DNA of 64,000 nt from Candidatus Sumerlaeia bacterium (GCA_019634695.1 JAHCAW010000011.1:36289-100288), one strand, 5' to 3'. Shown: positions 9,275 to 17,920, counted from the stretch's first letter. Notes: a model not told the origin generated them from the sequence alone. Program-made: numbers and translations.

Positions 9275-10228
9275 ATGACCTCCTCCCCCGCCGCACCCCC
9301 CGCCTCGAAGGCCGCGCAGGTCGCGGCCGCCACAGGGGGCAAGGCCGGCATCGTCCGCACCCTGATCGGCGGTGGCCTGATGGGCATCGCCAACATCATC
9401 CCGGGCGTCTCGGGCGGCACGATGGTTCTGGCTCTCGGGCTCTACGAGCGCTTCGTCGAATCCGTCGCCGACGTGACCCGGTTGCGGTTCCGGCTGCCGA
9501 GCCTGCTGTTCCTCGGTCTGCTGGGCGGGGCGGCCGTCGTGGCGATCGGCCTGATGGCCGGCCCGATCGTCGCCGGCCTGGAGCGCGCCCATCACCTGAT
9601 GTACGGTCTGTTCATCGGCTTGACGTTGGGCGGGGTGCCGTTGCTCTGGCGCCAGATGCGGCCACTCGACGCCGCGTCCGTCGGAGGAACGGTCGCCGGT
9701 CTGCTCGTCATGATCGCCATCGCCTTCTTCCTGCGCGAGGTGGCGATTCCCCAGAACTGGATCGTGTTCTTGGTGGCGGGGGTCATCGCGTCGGCGGCAA
9801 TGGTGCTGCCCGGCATCAGCGGGTCGTACCTGCTGCTGATCTTCGGCCTGTATCTGCCGATCTCGAAGGGCATCAAGGACTTCGTGGCGGCGCTGCGGGC
9901 GGTGGACATCGGCGGCGCGTGGACCGTCGGCTTCACGATCCTGCTGCCCGTCGGCATCGGGGTGCTGGTGGGTGTGGCGGCGCTGACGAACGCGCTCAAG
10001 GCGCTGCTGGCGCGCTACCACAGCGCCACGATCGGCGTGCTGCTCGGGCTGCTGCTCGGGTCGGTGATCGGGATCTACCCGTTCCAGGAGCTGCGCGAGA
10101 AGGGCGAGATGATCGCCGCGGCGCCGCCGGTGACGGCGGCCAACGTGATTCTGGTCCTCGTCGCGCTCGTGGTGGGGCTGGGGGTCACGCTGGGAGTCTC
10201 GCGCCTGGGCAACGAGTCCGAGGCGTGA
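9275..10228 (+). CDS. DUF368 membrane protein, PopT-type undecaprenyl-phosphate translocase
   Basis: A 317-residue polytopic protein with about eight to nine hydrophobic segments. It carries the DUF368 hallmarks GIANIIPGVSGGTMVLALGL near the N-terminus and MVLPGISGSYLLLIFGLYLP in the second half, a repeated PGxSG(G/S) motif suggesting an internal duplication. DUF368 members (PopT) have been shown to return undecaprenyl phosphate across the inner membrane for re-use in envelope polymer synthesis. The start at 9275 is preceded by GAAGGG seven bases away and skips a non-hydrophobic upstream extension. It is divergent from rny and convergent with the rhodanese gene. Confidence 0.88.
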   Translation: MTSSPAAPPASKAAQVAAATGGKAGIVRTLIGGGLMGIANIIPGVSGGTMVLALGLYERFVESVADVTRLRFRLPSLLFLGLLGGAAVVAIGLMAGPIVAGLERAHHLMYGLFIGLTLGGVPLLWRQMRPLDAASVGGTVAGLLVMIAIAFFLREVAIPQNWIVFLVAGVIASAAMVLPGISGSYLLLIFGLYLPISKGIKDFVAALRAVDIGGAWTVGFTILLPVGIGVLVGVAALTNALKALLARYHSATIGVLLGLLLGSVIGIYPFQELREKGEMIAAAPPVTAANVILVLVALVVGLGVTLGVSRLGNESEA

Positions 10229-10234
10229 GGGCGC

Positions 10235-10648
10235 TCAGCCGGGGCGCTCGACCGGGCCATCCCAAGCGGCCAGACCGCCGTTGAGATTCGCCACGTCGCG
10301 AAAGCCACTCTCGATCAGCAGGAACCCGACGTCGAAGCTGCGCACGCCGCCCGCACAGTACACGACGACCGGGCGCGCCTTGTCGAGTTCGCCGAGTCGC
10401 TCCGGCACCGACCGCATCGGGATGTGAATCGCTCCCGGAATCCAGCCCTTGGCCTGAAGCTCCTGCGGCTCGCGCACGTCGAGCAGTTGCGGCGGGTTCG
10501 GCCCCGCCAGAGCCGCGCGCACCTCGGCCGGCTGCATCTCCTGCGGCGTGCCCTGCTCCTGCCAGTCGTCGCCCTGCTGCTGCGGCGGCGGGGTGGCCGG
10601 CGCGGGGGGCACGTCCTTGCGACCACGCAGCTTGTCGAACAGTCCCAT
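10235..10648 (-). CDS. Rhodanese-domain protein
   Basis: 137 residues: a short N-terminal MGLFDKLRGRK segment and a proline/glutamine-rich linker, then one rhodanese domain (about residues 40-135) with LLDVREPQEL and the active-site loop VVYCAGGVRS, whose cysteine is the sulfur-accepting residue. Such single-domain proteins carry persulfide sulfur or act as sulfurtransferases. The ATG at 10648 has a GAGG site eight bases upstream. It is the last gene of the minus-strand cluster that starts with rpe; eight bases separate it from the receiver-like gene. Confidence 0.85.
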   Translation of the reverse strand: MGLFDKLRGRKDVPPAPATPPPQQQGDDWQEQGTPQEMQPAEVRAALAGPNPPQLLDVREPQELQAKGWIPGAIHIPMRSVPERLGELDKARPVVVYCAGGVRSFDVGFLLIESGFRDVANLNGGLAAWDGPVERPG

Positions 10649-10656
10649 GGAAATCC

Positions 10657-11040
10657 TCACGAGTCCGTCGCGGTCGGGGTGGGGGACTGACAGGCTTCCG
10701 CCACCAGTCCCGGCACCGACGCCGCGAACGTCGAATTGGCCATCACGGTGTGGGCGCCCGCCGCGCGCGCGGCCTGAATCAGATCGGTGCGCACGTGCGA
10801 ACAGAAGGCGACCACGCGGCCGGCGCCCGCCTGACGGGCCTCGGCCACCAGCGCCACCATCTCCTCGCCCTCGTGATCGAGGTCCAGCAGAACCAGCGCG
10901 ACGGCGCCGCGTGCCAACTCGCGCCGGAGCGCCGCCGCGTCGGCGACATGACAGACCGCCGCGCCATAGTGCCGCGCCGCGACGTCAATCTTGGACCGCA
11001 TCAGCAGGTCCGGAGCGAAGGAAACGATCACCGGGTTCAC
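10657..11040 (-). CDS. Receiver-like (CheY-fold) single-domain protein, apparently degenerate
   Basis: 127 residues with alternating beta/alpha pattern of a response-regulator receiver. VALVLLDLDHEGEEMV has Asp at the phospho-acceptor strand end and VVAFCSHVRT the position of the conserved Ser/Thr, but the conserved Lys of beta-5 is replaced (TVMANSTF). The protein may therefore be a pseudo-receiver that signals without canonical phosphorylation. Its ATG overlaps the stop of the upstream glycosyltransferase (ATGA at 11037-11040), so translation is probably coupled. No histidine kinase is adjacent. The fold assignment is moderately secure; the function is unknown. Confidence 0.6.
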   Translation of the reverse strand: MNPVIVSFAPDLLMRSKIDVAARHYGAAVCHVADAAALRRELARGAVALVLLDLDHEGEEMVALVAEARQAGAGRVVAFCSHVRTDLIQAARAAGAHTVMANSTFAASVPGLVAEACQSPTPTATDS

Positions 11041-12189
11041 CTCGGCGAGGCGTGCTTGCCAGAATCGTGCGCACCGGGCAGGGCGGCGTAGAACGCGAGC
11101 AACTGCGCGGTCATCGCCTCCTCGGTGAAGTGGCGTTCGATGTGCTGGCGGGCGCGGGCGCCGCGCGTTCGGCAGCCGGTCGGGTCGTCAAGCGCCTGGC
11201 CGAGCGCCACGGCCAGCGCCTCGACATCGTCGGGCGGCACGAGCCAGCCGGCCTCCGTGCCGGCGAGCAGATCGTGCAGTGCGCCGAGATCGCCGCCGAT
11301 CAGCGGCCGCCCGCACGCCATGGCCTCCAGCGCCGCCCGGCACGCGCCATCGTTGCCCGGCTTGAGCAGCAACGCCACGTCGAAGGCGTTGTAGGAATCC
11401 TCGAGGTCCGTCCCGGTGACGTAGCCGGCGAGCACGATCTGGTCGCGCGCCGGATGCCGCGCGACGTGCGCCGCCAGCTCATCCTTCCATGAGCCGCGCC
11501 CGCAGATCACCAGCCGCGCCGCAGGACGCGCCGGCAGCACCCGCGCCGCGGCGTCGAGCAACCAGAGATGCCCGCGAGCGGGCCGCAGACGGCTGACGAT
11601 GCCTGCGACGGGTGCGTCGGGCGCGATGCTCCCAGCGTGCGCGCAGTGAGCGCCCCCGATCCGGACGGCGCGAATCGCTTCGCCGTCCACTCCCCCGCCG
11701 ATGCAGGCGATGCGCGCCGCGTCGAGTCCGTACGTCGCGCGCAGTTGCCGCCGCGCCATCGAGCCCGAGATCGTGACGAAGCTATCGGTGCGGCCCACGC
11801 GCAACGCGCGCGTCAGCGGATCGCTCCGCAGCTTCTCGCGGAACGCGCACGAGCAGGTCGCCCGGCAGCGCCGCGCGCGCCGAGCGCCAAGGCCGCTTAG
11901 CGTGATCGTGCGTCAGGTGCGCGTGGACGATGTCAGGTCGAAATGAGGCCACAAGCGCGCGCAGGCGGCGCAGGTCGCGCAGTTTGCGATGCGGCAGATA
12001 GCTGCGCTCGAAGGGCACGCGGTCGGTCGTCGGGACGCCAAGGGCGCGCGCGTGCTCGTCGAAACTCGCGCCGGCCGTCAACGCGAACAGCACCTCGTGG
12101 CCCGCGCGCACCTGTCCCGCCGCCGCCCGCGCCGCCGGCTCCGCCGCACCCGTCCAACGATGCGAGGCCATGATGTGCAGGATTCTCAT
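11037..12189 (-). pseudogene. Family 4 glycosyltransferase interrupted by a single-base frameshift
   Basis: From the ATG at 12189 the frame encodes an N-terminal GT-B half (MRILHIMASHRWTGAAEPAA, then SFRPDIVHAHLTHDH). It then leaves the family and stops near 11782. In another frame, REKLRSDPLTRALRVGRTDS leads into an intact C-terminal half: VTISGSMARRQL, IVSRLRPARGHLWLLDAA, VLAGYVTGTD and MACGRPLIGGDLGALHDLL. One extra base around 11840-11856 (CGCGCAC on the plus strand) explains the break. Such enzymes transfer sugars onto envelope glycans. It lies between cmk (34-base gap) and the receiver-like gene (4-base overlap). A sequencing error is as likely as real inactivation. Confidence 0.75.
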
Positions 12190-12223
12190 GCAGATGATCC
12201 CATCCACCAATGTGGAGAAGGTG

Positions 12224-12901
12224 TCAGCCCGCCTCGACGACGGCGACGAGAAGTTCGATGACGCGGGATTCGGTCATGCCGGTGGTGTCGAGGACGAGGG
12301 CGTCGTCGGCGATACGCAGGGCACCCCAGGGGCGGGCGCGGTCGCGCGCGTCGCGGTCGATCAGGTTGCGGCGAATGCTCGCGCGGTCGACCGGTTTGCC
12401 GAGGGCCTCGAGTTGGAGCGCGCGCCGCTCGACGCGTTCGTCGGTCGAGGCGTCCAGGTAGATCTTCCACCGCGCATCGGGACAGACAACGGTGCCGATG
12501 TCGCGGCCTTCGAGGACGCTGGGGCGCGAGCAAGCGAGCGCGCGTTGCTTGGCGACGAGCGCCTCGCGCACCGCGCGGCTGTCGGCCGCCAGATGCACGT
12601 GACGGCTGACCGACTCGTCGCGGATGTCGAGCGTCACGTCGTGTCTGTCGAGCGTGACGGAGCCGTCGAGGCCGAGCGCGATGTCGAGGGCGCCGACGAG
12701 TTCGGCCAGGCGGGCCTCGGTGCGTTCGTGCTCCGGCAGCGCCATGACGCGCAGCGCGACGGCACGATACATCGCGCCCGTATCGACGAACAGAAAGCCG
12801 AGGCGCGTGGCCACGTGACGGGCGACGGCCGACTTGCCAACGCCGACCGGACCGTCGATCGCGACGACCGTGAGCGCGCGTGCTGTCTCAGGCGATGCCA
12901 T
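12224..12901 (-). CDS. cmk: Cytidylate kinase
   Basis: 225 residues, the normal length of bacterial CMP kinase. The P-loop reads AIDGPVGVGKSAVARHVA, followed by the typical FLFVDTGAMYRAVAL and, later, LEGRDIGTVVCPDA and RALQLEALGKPVDRASI. It phosphorylates CMP and dCMP to the diphosphates. The ATG at 12901 overlaps the end of rpe by 14 bases, implying co-transcription. Longer upstream extensions lack family resemblance and run through rpe, so they were discarded. Confidence 0.95.
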   Translation of the reverse strand: MASPETARALTVVAIDGPVGVGKSAVARHVATRLGFLFVDTGAMYRAVALRVMALPEHERTEARLAELVGALDIALGLDGSVTLDRHDVTLDIRDESVSRHVHLAADSRAVREALVAKQRALACSRPSVLEGRDIGTVVCPDARWKIYLDASTDERVERRALQLEALGKPVDRASIRRNLIDRDARDRARPWGALRIADDALVLDTTGMTESRVIELLVAVVEAG

Positions 12902-13553
12902 TGATGCTCTTGCGCAGTTCGCGGATGTTGGAACGCAGCCGACGCTGGCCGAAGACCGCCGTGCCGGCGACGAGAATGTCGGCCCCCGCAGCCACCGCCA
13001 GCGGAGCCGTCCGAGGATCGATCCCGCCATCCACCTGGATCATGTAGTCCAGATTCAACCGGTCGCGCAGCAGGCACAGCTCGCGCACCTTGTTGAGCGT
13101 CGAAGGAATCAGCGACTGGCCGCCGAAGCCCGGCTCGACCGTCATGACGAGCACCAGGTCCGCCGCGGGCAGCAACTCCTCGATCGCCGAGACCGGCGTC
13201 TTCGGCTTGATCGAGATGCCCGCGTGGCACTTCTGGCGACGGATGTAGCGCAGCAGGTTCAGGCTGTCCTCGCCGGCCGCCTCGACATGGAACGTGATGT
13301 TCTGCGAGCCCGCGTCGACGAAGTCCTTGATGTAGCGCCGAGGGTCCTCGACCATCAGGTGCGTGTCGAAGTACAACGACTCGTCGAGCGCGCGCACCTG
13401 GTGCACAACGCCCGGACCGAAGCTGATGTTGGGCACGAAGTGCCCGTCCATGATGTCCAGATGCAGCCACGAGACCGACAATGCCGGCAGGGGCCGCACG
13501 CAGCTCTGCAAGTCCGTGAAATCCGCCGCCAGCAAGGACGGCGCGATACGCAC
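12888..13553 (-). CDS. rpe: Ribulose-phosphate 3-epimerase
   Basis: With the GTG at 13553 as start the product is 221 residues, the family's normal size, opening VRIAPSLLAADFTDL as RPE proteins do. Metal and substrate residues are seen in WLHLDIMDGHFVPNISFG, FDTHLMVEDP, VMTVEPGFGGQ and IQVDGGIDPRTAP. It interconverts ribulose-5-phosphate and xylulose-5-phosphate in the pentose phosphate pathway. No ATG exists at the right place in frame and no strong Shine-Dalgarno was found, so the exact start is uncertain. It heads the minus-strand cluster with cmk. Confidence 0.93.
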   Translation of the reverse strand: MRIAPSLLAADFTDLQSCVRPLPALSVSWLHLDIMDGHFVPNISFGPGVVHQVRALDESLYFDTHLMVEDPRRYIKDFVDAGSQNITFHVEAAGEDSLNLLRYIRRQKCHAGISIKPKTPVSAIEELLPAADLVLVMTVEPGFGGQSLIPSTLNKVRELCLLRDRLNLDYMIQVDGGIDPRTAPLAVAAGADILVAGTAVFGQRRLRSNIRELRKSINGIA

Positions 13554-13850
13554 CCCAGTACCGCGACGCGAGCATTTCTTCTCGGAAAGCCCGTTCCCGT
13601 TGCGATCCTCCCCATTCTTTCTGGCCGACTTTTTCCCCCGTGCGCGTGACAAGGCACTGACTCCTTCACCGATTATCGCACGTCGTTCGCAGGACGCGGA
13701 CTGTCCGCACACGGTCTGCGGGATGCAAGCACAGGTTGAAGCTGAAGAAAGGAAATCGCAAGGTCTCACTCCGCGGTTGCGTCTTGTGCGCGAGTCGGTT
13801 ATGCGTCACAGTTTGCATGACACTGCACCTCGCGGATTTTTCCACAGGTT

Positions 13851-14909
13851 ATGCCAACGGACCACGGTTTCCTCGACTCGCCTTTCGGTTCACTCGCGCC
13901 CGGCGCATGGGCGTTGCGTTCACTTTCCGATTGCGACGTGCGGGCAATTGGGACGTCGCGCCAGGGGCGAACGCTCTATGGTCTGCGCGTGGGCAACGGT
14001 CCGATGCGCGTGTCCATCGTGGCCGGCGCGCACGCGGACGAACCGGTCGGACCGCGCACCGCCCTGCATTTGGCCGCCGCGATGGCGCGCGGCGATGCGC
14101 CCTGGGCCGTCGAGTTGGCGCAACGCGCGACCTTCTGGATCGTGCCGCACGTTCATCCCGACGGCGAGGCAGCAAACGCGGAGTGGATCGGCGCGCTCGA
14201 CGACTTCACCGCGTGGCTGCGCCATGCGACGCGCGACACGCCGGCCGACGATGTCGAGTTCCATTATCCACGCTCGATCGACGACCGCGACACCCGCCCG
14301 GAGAATCTCGCCGTCGCGGACTTCCTGCGTTCCGCCGGCGCGCCCTTCGACGTGCACGCCTCGCTGCACAGCATGGCGTTCGCCGAGGGCGCCTGGTTTC
14401 TGATCTGCCGCGCGTGGGCAGACCGCGCCCGGCAGGCTGGTTTGTTCGATCGGCTCGCCCGCGCGGCCAACGAGACCGGACTCGGGCTGCACGACATCGA
14501 CCGCGGCGGCGAAAAAGGGTTCCATCGTCTCGCGCCGGGCGTCTCGACGACGCCGCACTCGCAGGCCATGCGCGACTTCTTCCTCGCCAAGGGCGATGCA
14601 GTGACCGCCGCGCACTTTCGGCCCAGCTCCATGGAGTTCGTCGCCGCGCTGGGCGGCGACCCGCTCTGCCTCGTCAGCGAGATTCCGCACTTCGTGCTGC
14701 GCGCGCGCACCCAGCCCGATCCGGGCGGCACGTACGCCAAGCTGCGCGACTTGCTGCCGACACTGCGCATGGCGGCGCTGAAAGGCGACGATGCGCCCAT
14801 CACCAAAGCCGTCGCGCGCTTCGGCATCGAGCCGGTCCCGTGGACGCTGCATCGGGACCTGCAAGTCTCCTTCCTTTGCGCGGCGCTGGACGTGGTCGAA
14901 GCGCGCTGA
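13851..14909 (+). CDS. M14-family zinc carboxypeptidase-like protein
   Basis: A 352-residue cytoplasmic protein (no signal peptide). The zinc ligands fit M14 peptidases: GAHADEPVG supplies the HxxE pair, FDVHASLHS the second His, and LVSEIPHF a possible catalytic Glu. PHVHPDGEAAN resembles the substrate-binding NPDG loop of the family. It may remove or process small peptides or amidated amino acids; the substrate is not inferable. It is transcribed from a 297-base gap divergent from rpe and converges with the terminase-like gene two bases away. Confidence 0.75.
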   Translation: MPTDHGFLDSPFGSLAPGAWALRSLSDCDVRAIGTSRQGRTLYGLRVGNGPMRVSIVAGAHADEPVGPRTALHLAAAMARGDAPWAVELAQRATFWIVPHVHPDGEAANAEWIGALDDFTAWLRHATRDTPADDVEFHYPRSIDDRDTRPENLAVADFLRSAGAPFDVHASLHSMAFAEGAWFLICRAWADRARQAGLFDRLARAANETGLGLHDIDRGGEKGFHRLAPGVSTTPHSQAMRDFFLAKGDAVTAAHFRPSSMEFVAALGGDPLCLVSEIPHFVLRARTQPDPGGTYAKLRDLLPTLRMAALKGDDAPITKAVARFGIEPVPWTLHRDLQVSFLCAALDVVEAR

Positions 14910-14911
14910 CA

Positions 14912-16597
14912 TCAGAAGGAACTCCGCGGGCGTTGGGATCGCGCGCGGGTGAAGGTGACGGTGCCCGTGCGAGGGCCCCACTCGTTCGCCAATTCGACAG
15001 CGCCGGCGAGCGCATCGAGCGCGTCGTCGTGTTCGGTGCGCGGATAGCGGGCAAGTTCGATCCAGAACTCCTCGGGCAGGTCCTCGGCGAGAGCGAGGCG
15101 TCCGCTGGCGAGCAGCGGCTCGAGCGCGGCGATGCGGGCCTCCTTGCGGCGGCGGGGATGAATGACCTCGACGGGCAGGTCGGCGCGTCGGCCGGCACGC
15201 GCGCGGCGGCGGCGCTCCTCCTCGATCGGCAGCGTGAGCAACTCCTGAAAGCCGGTGCCCTCGATGCCGAGGCGTTCGAAGCCGAGCGCCTCGTGCATGT
15301 CGAACAGGGCGGCGACCTGGGCGCTGGCGGGTGCGCGCCGCACCCACAAGCTGAGCGCGACAAGGCGTCCGTCGGGCGCGAGTCCGACGGCGGCGAGCGC
15401 GGCGAAGTCGCCGGCCCCGGCCGCGCGCCGCTTGCCCAGCGCCGCATCGTGGTAGGCGAACAGGCGCAGGTCGCCGCGGGCGATCACGATGGCTGCGGTG
15501 ACTGCGCCGGGAGCGAGCAGCTCGACGGTTCCATCCGGACGGCGGCGGGCGCGCCAGGCGGTCTCGGGATCGAAGAGCGCCTCCTCGGGGCCGAGCGGTT
15601 CGTTCTGCTTCTCCTGAAAGAAGGCGCGGCGACCCTGCACGACGAGTTGTGTCATCAGGTGCTCGCAGTCCTCGTGCTCGGGCCAGAGCGTGCGGGCGTC
15701 GGCGGTCATCGTCTCGCGATGGGCAAGGAAGTGGGCACGGGCACTCTCGCGGCGATCGGGCACGGCGTGATCGGTGAGTAGGCTGCGCCACTGCTGCCAT
15801 TCGGGCGAGGGGGCCGGGAAGCGTTCGAGGGCGCGGCAGTGCAGCGACTCGAAGTCGGCGCGGTCGAGTAACGTGGCGAGCAGTCCCTTGGGATGCAGCA
15901 CTGTGCCGATGGCGAGCAGATGCGTGTAGGGAGCGCCAAGGTGCTCGACGACCTCGGCAAACCAGTCGTGCAGGGCGCGGCGGCGGCGGGCGGACTCGGC
16001 CGCGGCGGAGGACTCGACATCGTCGAGCACGATCTTGGTCGGCCGCCACGAGTCGAACGAGACGCCGCGCATCTCGGCGCCGGCACCGAAGGCCTCGATG
16101 CGCACGCTGTTGGCCTCGAGCGTGCGGTTGGTGGCGCCGACGCGGTGGAGCAGGTGCGGAAACCAGCGCACGAGGGGCGTGTCGCCTGCGAGTTCCGCGC
16201 GGATGGCGCGCAGGCGTTGCTGCGCCTGGCGCTGCGTGGCGGAGAGCAGCAGGATGTAGCGCTCGCGCGCGTAGACCAGATCGTGCAGGACGAGCAGCAG
16301 CGAGACGACGGTGGACTTGGCGTGCCCGCGCGGTGCGGCCAGGGCGAACCGCAGTCCGGCGCGATGCGGCAGGGCGTGGGCCCCCATGCGCCGATGCCAG
16401 GCGAACAGCGTGCGGTGGAACGGCGCGAAGGGCAGGCGGAGATGATGCCCGAGCGCCTGGCGGGCAAAGAGGGTGACATCGACCTGCGCGCGGAGGGCGA
16501 AGAGGCGGGCGCGCTCAGTCGCCGGAGTCGTCGCCGCCAGGTGCCGGAACTCCGTCTCCGAACAGGTGTGGATCCACGATGCCGGCGGCAGGCTCAT
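14912..16597 (-). CDS. Phage-type terminase large subunit (ATPase plus RNase H-like nuclease)
   Basis: A 561-residue protein with both terminase domains. The ATPase has a Walker A variant APRGHAKST (residues 88-96) and Walker B KIVLDDVESS. The nuclease domain starts around RGDLRLFAYHDAALGK and GDFAALAAVG, continues through GIEGTGFQELL, and ends with TEHDDALDALAGAVELA, the family's typical last acidic motif, so all catalytic acids appear present. In phages this motor packages and cuts DNA. Only the small gene at 16515-16823 looks related; no portal, capsid, protease or tail genes are near, and housekeeping genes flank it. It may be a domesticated terminase, a gene transfer agent component or a prophage relic. 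Confidence 0.82.
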   Translation of the reverse strand: MSLPPASWIHTCSETEFRHLAATTPATERARLFALRAQVDVTLFARQALGHHLRLPFAPFHRTLFAWHRRMGAHALPHRAGLRFALAAPRGHAKSTVVSLLLVLHDLVYARERYILLLSATQRQAQQRLRAIRAELAGDTPLVRWFPHLLHRVGATNRTLEANSVRIEAFGAGAEMRGVSFDSWRPTKIVLDDVESSAAAESARRRRALHDWFAEVVEHLGAPYTHLLAIGTVLHPKGLLATLLDRADFESLHCRALERFPAPSPEWQQWRSLLTDHAVPDRRESARAHFLAHRETMTADARTLWPEHEDCEHLMTQLVVQGRRAFFQEKQNEPLGPEEALFDPETAWRARRRPDGTVELLAPGAVTAAIVIARGDLRLFAYHDAALGKRRAAGAGDFAALAAVGLAPDGRLVALSLWVRRAPASAQVAALFDMHEALGFERLGIEGTGFQELLTLPIEEERRRRARAGRRADLPVEVIHPRRRKEARIAALEPLLASGRLALAEDLPEEFWIELARYPRTEHDDALDALAGAVELANEWGPRTGTVTFTRARSQRPRSSF

Positions 16598-16823
16598 GTC
16601 CGGTGGCGTTCCCTTCTTGCAGGCGGCGGTCGAGTTGCTCGATCTCGAGGATGCGGCGACAGATGGCGAAGACGTTGGCGAGCTCGACGGTGCGGGAGGC
16701 ATCGACACGGGCGGCCGGGGCGTCGAGTGCCTGCTCGAAGAGATCGAGCCAGCGGTCGAGCAGCGCCTCGGCGCGTTCGAGTCGGCGCCGGCGGTGATCG
16801 GTTTCGGAGGAGGGCTCGGGCAT
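16515..16823 (-). CDS. Small helical protein upstream of and overlapping the terminase gene
   Basis: 102 residues, highly charged and predicted mostly helical (RRRRLERAEALLDRWLDLFE, then AICRRILEIEQLDRRLQEG), with a glycine/proline-rich acidic tail. It overlaps the terminase start by 83 bases in another frame and precedes it, which is where a small terminase subunit would be. No recognisable DNA-binding helix-turn-helix is obvious, so that identity is only positional. Confidence 0.55.
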   Translation of the reverse strand: MPEPSSETDHRRRRLERAEALLDRWLDLFEQALDAPAARVDASRTVELANVFAICRRILEIEQLDRRLQEGNATGHEPAAGIVDPHLFGDGVPAPGGDDSGD

Positions 16824-17053
16824 GGCGGATGGGTCTCCGGCGGGGGGATGCCGGGAAGGAAGGGGAACGGAGCGGGGGCCGTCGCGTCAGGGCGAACGGA
16901 TGGAACGGATCGAACGAACGGACGGGGCGGGAAGCGACCGCATCGGGTTGGCAGGCAACTGGCTTGGAGAGAGGTTGACGGGCGCCGCGGGATTGCGCGA
17001 TGGTGCCGAACGGCCCACCCCGGCGGGCGTGACGCCATGAAGAGGATTGGTTC

Positions 17054-17377
17054 ATGATCACGGTGACGGATATTGCGGCGCGCGAGGTGCGGCGCCTGCT
17101 TGAGGTCGAGAACAAGCAGTCTTGGGGCCTGCGCGTGGGCGTGGCGGGCGGCGGCTGCTCGGGGCTGAGCTACACGCTGGCTTTCGAGGAGAAGGCCCGG
17201 GAGACGGACGCGGTCTTCACGGTGGAGGGGATCCCGGTGTTCGTGGACCCGAAGAGCTTTCTGTTCCTGAACGGGATGGTGCTGGACTACTCGACGGACT
17301 TGTTGAACGGCGGCTTCCGGTTCCAGAACCCAAACGCCAAGCGCACTTGCTCTTGCGGCAGTTCGTTCTCGGCCTGA
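17054..17377 (+). CDS. A-type iron-sulfur carrier (IscA/ErpA/HesB family)
   Basis: 107 residues, standard for A-type carriers. The three conserved cysteines are present in GGGCSGLSYTL and the C-terminal TCSCGSSFSA. These proteins deliver Fe-S clusters to apoproteins. The ATG at 17054 is preceded by AGAGGA about nine bases upstream. No isc, suf or nif genes are adjacent, so whether it is ErpA-like or IscA-like cannot be decided. It stands alone, followed by a long structured region. Confidence 0.92.
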   Translation: MITVTDIAAREVRRLLEVENKQSWGLRVGVAGGGCSGLSYTLAFEEKARETDAVFTVEGIPVFVDPKSFLFLNGMVLDYSTDLLNGGFRFQNPNAKRTCSCGSSFSA

Positions 17378-17436
17378 GCGGCCTTCGCAGGCCCTTGGGT
17401 GCTCCAGCGCCGTTGGCTCGGGCCTGAGACCCTGTT

Positions 17437-17920
17437 CTTGATAAACGTGACAATGGTTGTCCAAATCGGTCGATTTGGCTTGCCTCGGGGACGGGGGTGT
17501 GGTGGACTCCGCCCAGAGATTGGCGAGAGCCGGCCGGAACGGTTTCGCCAACCGCCATTCGCAGCAGGCGCCCAAGGAGGACGTGGCAGGCGTTGTCAGG
17601 TGGGAGGGACCACCCGAAGAGGGATCGGGAGGAACCCCGAGGGAACCTGACGACCAGAGGGCTGTCACGACCGGAGAAGTGGTGAGGGATCGCCGTGGGA
17701 GGGGTTGCGCAACTGCACCCCGCGAATGGCCCGCCGTTGGGACTCCGTCCTGAGGAGGAGAGGGTCCGAACGGAGGGGACGAGGAGAGGACCGGAGGGAG
17801 TCGGGAGGAGAGGGAGTCTCGCCCGACAGACTCTGCATCCGCGGGCGAGCAACGGACCGGCCGGCTTTCGCGCTGTACGAGATCCCCGCTTCGGACTTTG
17901 GGTCCGGAGCGGGGATTTTG
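17437..17920 (+). ncRNA. Candidate structured non-coding RNA of unknown class
   Basis: The 613-base gap between the Fe-S gene and tmk has no convincing ORF but is dense in helices. CCAAATCG/CGATTTGG lies at 17461-17478 and TTGGCGA/TCGCCAA at 17520-17526 and 17545-17551. A 10-bp closing stem, GTTGTCAGGT (17592-17601) with ACCTGACGAC (17645-17654), encloses two smaller GC hairpins. An H-type pseudoknot pairs GAGTCT/AGACTC (17814-17819, 17828-17833) and CGCCCG/CGGGCG (17820-17825, 17842-17847). A strong terminator follows. A TTGATA at about 17439 could be part of a promoter. The diagnostic motifs of RNase P RNA, tmRNA and SRP RNA were not found. It could instead be a very long tmk leader. Confidence 0.55.
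17882..17920 (+). terminator. Strong Rho-independent terminator upstream of tmk
   Basis: A 15-bp stem (ATCCCCGCTTCGGAC, 17882-17896; GTCCGGAGCGGGGAT, 17902-17916, with one G-U pair) and a TTTGG loop, followed by TTTGCTTT. It faces the plus strand, 71 bases before the tmk start and about 500 bases after the previous gene, which implies a separate transcript ending here or attenuation of tmk. Confidence 0.85.

Noticed and set aside
13838..13846. DnaA-box-like TTTTCCACA in the rpe/M14-peptidase gap
   Set aside because: Only one box was found, with no cluster, no AT-rich unwinding region and no dnaA/dnaN nearby, so it is not evidence for an origin.
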